From NCBI GenBank assembly GCA_933228675.1, contig OW121742.1, positions 19,434,850 through 19,498,849 of the forward strand: a stretch of DNA of 64,000 nucleotides, given 5' to 3'. Below the pieces are notes generated by a model. The model did not search any database. It was given only the letters and a program-made list of their open reading frames with translations, and was not told the origin of the DNA. This stretch comes from Stomorhina lunata (Eukaryota > Arthropoda > Insecta > Diptera > Rhiniidae). Numbering within the stretch: position 1 is the stretch's first letter; each line of letters starts with the position of its first letter. Position numbers and translations under genes: made by a program. Positions 58,425-64,000 of this stretch are shown here, piece by piece.

Positions 58425-58978
58425 CTAAGAGCCACTTTTTGAGTTCGAGATCGGAGATTAAATTAATGTTAACCTCCAAATTTTGTTTTTGAGTGGTCGA
58501 TTATCTTATTTTGTTCTCTAGTTTAAGCGGTCAATGTTGGTGGTTTAATCTTCAATGAGAACTCTCAAAACACACATGCATAATAAACAGCTGTTAAAAA
58601 TACGTAAACAAACAGAAATTTATAGGTATTTTTTGGAAGTGCAGATGAAGATTTTATCGACTCCGAAATTTATGAAAATTTAAATAAAACAATTATAAGA
58701 AAGTTAAGAACTATTAGAACACGGCCAAATCATTTTTATTTGTATAATAACTATGAAATTTGCGCAATGTCTTCTTCTTCTACAAAAAAAAGTTGTCATT
58801 TTGATAACACATTTGACATTTGCAAAAAAAGTTTGCCATTTCTTGTTGATCGATATGGCAACACCATGAAGTTTAAACCACCACCCAAAAAAATCGAATG
58901 CAAATAATATGCACTTTTAGATTAGTTAATTAGAGAATAAATTTAATTTTGATCTCAAACTCAAAAAGTGGCCCTAAG
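58425..58978. mobile_element. TIR element, ~554 bp
   Basis: Left end CTAAGAGCCACTTTTTGAGT and right end ACTCAAAAAGTGGCCCTAAG are inverted with few mismatches, and weaker inversion continues inward (TGGTGGTTTAA near 58545, TTTAAACCACCA near 58872). No transposase is seen and no clear target duplication. Confidence 0.7.
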
Positions 58979-59099
58979 AATTTGAGACTCTATTATTCGT
59001 CACTTTCAAGATATTAAATCTTAAATTGTTCAGAAACTGAGACCTTCCCGAGATCTTGAGAAACTGAGACTTACCTGAGATCTAAAATTGTACACTTCC

Positions 59100-59430
59100 A
59101 AAATTTCTAATTTTTTAAAAATTTCCTATAAAAATAAGCAATTTTTTAAAAATTTCCTATAAAATTTATAAACTTTTGAAAAATTTCCTATAAAAATAAG
59201 AAAATTTTGAAAAAATTCCTATAAAAATTAGAAATTTTTGAAAAATTTCCTATAAAAATAAGAAATTTTTGAACATTTTTCTATAAAAATAAGAAATTTT
59301 TGAAAAAATTCTTATAAAAATAAGAAATTTTTGAAAAATTTTCTATAAAAATAAGAAATTTTTGAAAAAATTCCTATAAAAATAAGAAATTTTTGAAAAA
59401 TTTCCTATAAAAATAAGAAATTTTTGGAAT
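59100..59430 (+). repeat. 31-bp minisatellite, short block
   Basis: About ten copies of GAAATTTTTGAAAAATTT plus CCTATAAAAATAA, separated from the large array at 59.8 kb by a foldback element. Confidence 0.9.
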
Positions 59431-59438
59431 TAAGAAAT

Positions 59439-59722
59439 GTCACAAATTATTTTTTTAATTTATGATTTTTAAATTAGATGACACTTAGCAGTGTGGAATG
59501 CTGCATTTTCTGTCCCGCTACGGACTTCATCAGCACACTGTGTCACCAACTGTTAGATGCCAGTAGTTAAGATCATCTATTTAACTGAATTCTTAAGCGA
59601 AATGGAAAACGAGAATTATGTTAAGAGTCATCCACACTGCTAAGTGTCACATATTTTTTTCAGTGTTCCTAAAATTTATTCATCTAATTTAAAAATCATA
59701 AATTAAAAAAATAATTTATGAC
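59439..59722. mobile_element. Foldback element related to the one at 44.8 kb
   Basis: Inverted arms: TGACACTTAGCAGTGTGGA (59479-59497) pairs with its exact complement at 59631-59649, and TTTAATTTATGATTTTTAAA on the left pairs with sequence near 59690-59710. The inner TTCTGTCCCGCTACGGACTT then CATCAGCAC closely matches the core at 44.95 kb. Confidence 0.75.
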
Positions 59723-59789
59723 ATGAACCTAAGCCCGACTCGAACTCACGACCATCAATATAAATTCCGGTTCAAATAAAATTAATTTC

Positions 59790-62700
59790 TTTCAACAAAA
59801 TAAGAAATTTTTGAAAAATTTCCTATAAAAATAAGAAATTTTTGAAAAATTTCCTATAAAAATAAGAAATTTTTGAAAAATTTCCTATAAAAAAAGGAAA
59901 TTTTTAAAAATTTTCCTATAAAAATAAAAAATTTTTTAAAAATTTCCTATAAAAATAAGAAATTTTTGAAAAATTTCCTATAAAAATAGGAAATTTTTGA
60001 AAAATTTCCTATAAAAATAAGAAATTTTTGAAAAATTTCCTATAAAAATAAGAAATTTTTGAAAAATTTCCTATAAAAATAAGAAATTTTTGAAAAATTT
60101 CCTATAAAAATAAGAAATTTTTGAAAAATTTCCTATAAAAATAAGAAATTTTTGAAAAATTTCCTATAAAAAAAGGAAATTTTTAAAAATTTTCCTATAA
60201 AAATAAAAAATTTTTTAAAAATTTCCTATAAAAATAAGAAATTTTTGAAAAATTTCCTATAAAAAAAGGAAATTTTTAAAAATTTTCCTATAAAAATAAA
60301 AAATTTTTTAAAAATTTCCTATAAAAATAAGAAATTTTTGAAAAATTTCCTATAAAAATAGGACGTTTTTTAAAAATTTCCTATAAAAATAGGAATTTTT
60401 CGAAAAATTTCCTACAAATATAGGAAATTTTTGAAAAATTTCCTATAAATTTAAGAAATGTTTGTAAAATTTCCTATAAAAATAAGAAATTTTTGAAAAA
60501 TTTTCTATCAAAATAAGAAATTTTTGAAAAAATTCCTATAAAAATAAGAAATTTTTGAAAAATTTCCTATAAAAATAATAAATTTTTGAAAAATTTCCTA
60601 TAAAAATAAGAAAATTTTGAAAAATTTCTTATAAAAATAAGAAATTTTTGAAAAATTTCCTATAAAAAATAAGAAATTTTTGAAAAAAAAAATAAGAAAT
60701 TTTTGAAAAATTTCCTATAAAAAATAAGAAATTTTTGAAAAATTTCCTATAAAAAATAAGAAATTTTTGAAAAATTTCCTATAAAAATAAGAAATTTTAG
60801 AAAAATTTCCTATAAAAATAAGAAATTTTAGAAAAATTTCTTATAAAAATAAGAAATTTTTGAAAAATTTCCTATAAAATAAGAAATTTTTGAAAAATTT
60901 CCTATATAAAAAAAAGAAATTTTTGAAAAATTTCCTATAAAAAATAAGAAATTTTTGAAAAATTTCCTATAAAAATAAGAAATTTTTGAAAAATTTCCTA
61001 TAAAAAATAAGAAATTTTTGAAAAATTTCCTATAAAAATAAGAAATTTTTAAAAATTTCCTATAAAAATAAAAAATTTTTTAAAATTTCCTATAAAAATA
61101 AAAAATTTTTAAAAATTTCCTATAAAAATAAGAAATTTTTGAAAAATTTCCTATAAAAATAAGAAATTTTTGAAAAATTTCCTATAAAAAAAGGAAATTT
61201 TTGAAAATTTTCCTATAAAAATAAGAAATTTTTTAAAAATTTCCTATAAAAATAAGAAATTTTTGAAAAATTTCCTATAAAAATAGGACGTTTTTTAAAA
61301 ATTTCCTATAAAAATAGGAATTTTTCGAAAAATTTCCTACAAATATAGGAAATTTTTGAAAAATTTCCTATAAATTTAAGAAATGTTTGTAAAATTTCCT
61401 ATAAAAATAAGAAATTTTTGAAAAATTTATTATCAAAATAAGAAATTTTTGAAAAAATTCCTATAAAAATAAGAAATTTTTGAAAAATTTCCTATAAAAA
61501 TAAAAAATTTTTGAAAAATTTCCTATAAAAATAATAAAATTTTGAAAAATTTCTTATAAAAATAAGAAATTTTTGAAAAATTTCCTATAAAAAATAAGAA
61601 ATTTTTGAAAAATTTCCTATAAAAAATAAGAAATTTTTGAAAAATTTCCTATAAAAAATAAGAAATTTTTGAAAAATTTCCTATAAAAATAAGAAATTTT
61701 TGAAAAATTTCCTATAAAAATAAGAAATTTTAGAAAAATTTCCTATAAAAATAAGAAATTTTAGAAAAATTTCCTATAAAATAAGAAATTTTTGAAAAAT
61801 TTCCTATAAAAAAAAAGAAATTTTTGAAAAATTTCCTATAAAAAATAAGAAATTTTTGAAAAATTTCCTATAAAAATAAGAAATTTTTGAAAAATTTCCT
61901 ATAAAAAATAAGAAATTTTTGAAAAATTTCCTATAAAAATAAGAAATTTTTAAAAATTTCCTATAAAAATAAAAAATTTTTTAAAATTTCCTATAAAAAT
62001 AAAAAATTTTTAAAAATTTCCTATAAAAATAAGAAATTTTAGAAAAATTTCCTATAAAAATAAGAAATTTTTAAAAATTTCCTATAAAAATAAAAAATTT
62101 TTTAAAATTTCCTATAAAAATAAAAAATTTTTAAAAATTTCCTATAAAAATAAGAAATTTTTGAAAAATTTCTTATAAAAAAAAAGAAATTTTTGAAAAA
62201 TTTCCTATAAAAAATAAGAAATTTTTGAAAAATTTCCTATAAAAATAAGAAATTTTTAAAAATTTCCTATAAAAATAAAAAATTTTTTAAAATTTCCTAT
62301 AAAAATAAAAAATTTTTAAAAATTTCCTATAAAAATAAGAAATTTTTGAAAAATTTCCTATAAAAAAAAAGAAATTTTTGAAAAATTTCCTATAAAAAAT
62401 AAGAAATTTTTGAAAAATTTCCTATAAAAATAAGAAATTTTTGAAAAATTTCCTATAAAAAATAAGAAATTTTTGAAAAATTTCCTATAAAAATAAGAAA
62501 TTTTTAAAAATTTCCTATAAAAATAAAAAATTTTTTAAAATTTCCTATAAAAATAAAAAATTTTTAAAAATTTCCTATAAAAATAAGAAATTTTAGAAAA
62601 ATTTCCTATAAAAAAAAAGAAATTTTAGAAAAATTTCCTATAAAAATAAAAAATTTTTAAAAATTTCCTATAAAAATAAAAAATTTTTAAAAATTTCCTA

Positions 62701-64000
62701 TAAAAATAAGAAATTTTTGAAAAATTTCCTATAAAAAAAAAGAAATTTTAGAAAAATTTCCTATAAAAATAAGAAATTTTTAAAAATTTCCTATAAAAAT
62801 AAAAAATTTTTAAAAATTTCCTATAAAAATAAGAAATTTTTGAAAAATTTCCTATAAAAAAAAAGAAATTTTTGAAAAATTTCCTATAAAAAATAAGAAA
62901 TTTTTGAAAAATTTCCTATAAAAATAAGAAATTTTTAAAAATTTCCTATAAAAATAAAAAATTTTTTAAAATTTCCTATAAAAATAAAAAATTTTTAAAA
63001 ATTTCCTATAAAAATAAGAAATTTTTGAAAAATTTCCTATAAAAAAAAAGAAATTTTTGAAAAATTTCCTATAAAAAATAAGAAATTTTTGAAAAATTTC
63101 CTATAAAAATAAGAAATTTTTGAAAAATTTCCTATAAAAAATAAGAAATTTTTGAAAAATTTCCTATAAAAATAAGAAATTTTTAAAAATTTCCTATAAA
63201 AATAAAAAATTTTTTAAAATTTCCTATAAAAATAAAAAATTTTTAAAAATTTCCTATAAAAATAAGAAATTTTAGAAAAATTTCCTATAAAAAAAAAGAA
63301 ATTTTAGAAAAATTTCCTATAAAAATAAGAAATTTTAGAAAAATTTCCTGTAAAAATAAGAAATTTTTTAAAAATTTCCTATAAAAATAAAAAACTTTTG
63401 AAAAATTTCCTATAAAAATAAGAAATTTTAGAAAAATTTCCTATAAAAATAAGAAATTTTAGAAAAATTTCTTATAAAAATAAGAAATTTTTGAAAAATT
63501 TCCTATAAAATAAGAAATTTTTGAAAAATTTCCTATAAAAAAAAAGAAATTTTTGAAAAATTTCCTATAAAAAATAAGAAATTTTTGAAAAATTTCCTAT
63601 AAAAATAAGAAATTTTTGAAAAATTTCCTATAAAAAATAAGAAATTTTTGAAAAATTTCCTATAAAAATAAGAAATTTTTAAAAATTTCCTATAAAAATA
63701 AAAAATTTTTTAAAATTTCCTATAAAAATAAAAAATTTTTAAAAATTTCCTATAAAAATAAGAAATTTTAGAAAAATTTCCTATAAAAAAAAAGAAATTT
63801 TAGAAAAATTTCCTATAAAAATAAGAAATTTTAGAAAATTTTCCTGTAAAAATAAGAAATTTTTTAAAAATTTCCTATAAAAATAAGAAATTTTTGAAAA
63901 ATTTCCTATAAAAATAAGAAATTTTTGAAAAATTTCCTATAAAAATAAGAAATTTTTGAAAAATTTCCTATAAAAATAAGAAATTTTTAAAAAATTTCCT
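59790..64000 (+). repeat. 31-bp minisatellite with higher-order structure, runs off window
   Basis: About 135 copies of GAAATTTTTGAAAAATTT plus CCTATAAAAATAA and variants. Diagnostic variants recur: AGGACGTTTTTT at 60360 and 61285 (925 bases apart), and TTTTTTAAAATTTCC marks at 62288/62536 and 62967/63215 (248 bases, 8 units) and 63711 (496 further). The array continues past the window edge. Confidence 0.95.

Overview
This window looks like a piece of a higher-fly (cyclorrhaphan dipteran, probably calyptrate) nuclear genome. The evidence is an intron-split cluster of alcohol-dehydrogenase-like short-chain dehydrogenases (SDRs), one closely resembling Drosophila Fat body protein 2; three RR-1 cuticular protein genes; an errantivirus (gypsy-type) copy; a YADD-type non-LTR reverse transcriptase remnant; and several small DNA transposons. 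The sequence is very AT-rich, and roughly half of it is short-period minisatellite.

Layout. 1-19 kb: three tandem plus-strand SDR genes (251-8381, 11257-12187, 16031-18905), each with complete exons, conserved intron positions and a conserved Ser-Tyr-Lys active site. The first is the Fbp2-like gene. Its 7.2-kb second intron holds a minisatellite, a long inverted-repeat (foldback) DNA element, and an internally deleted errantivirus inserted in that element's right arm. The errantivirus has two apparently identical 404-bp LTRs, a TATA target duplication, an integrase fragment and an intact env frame. 19-29 kb: dispersed degenerate repeats, a hAT-like MITE with an 8-bp target duplication, a piggyBac-like MITE between TTAA sites, a SINE copy, a decayed non-LTR element and one RR-1 cuticular protein gene (22822-23955). 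29.8-34.9 kb: a convergent pair of closely related RR-1 genes sharing TATA boxes and a 5'UTR motif, separated by a 2.4-kb minisatellite. 35-64 kb: almost entirely minisatellite arrays, broken by foldback elements, a Tc1-like MITE, a SINE, a 130-bp tandem repeat and two short exon-like minus-strand segments that may belong to an unrecognised gene with very large introns.

The minisatellites appear to be one superfamily. Units of 28, 29, 31 and 33 bp share an A/T core around TTTCTATAGAAA and differ mainly in a short linker ending in a single CpG. A second 31-bp family has three A/T tracts per unit, close to helical phase. Arrays occur in both orientations, switch strand internally and show higher-order duplications. 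No CRISPR, prokaryotic operon, rRNA or intact tRNA gene was found. All calls come from reading the sequence; no database search was run.
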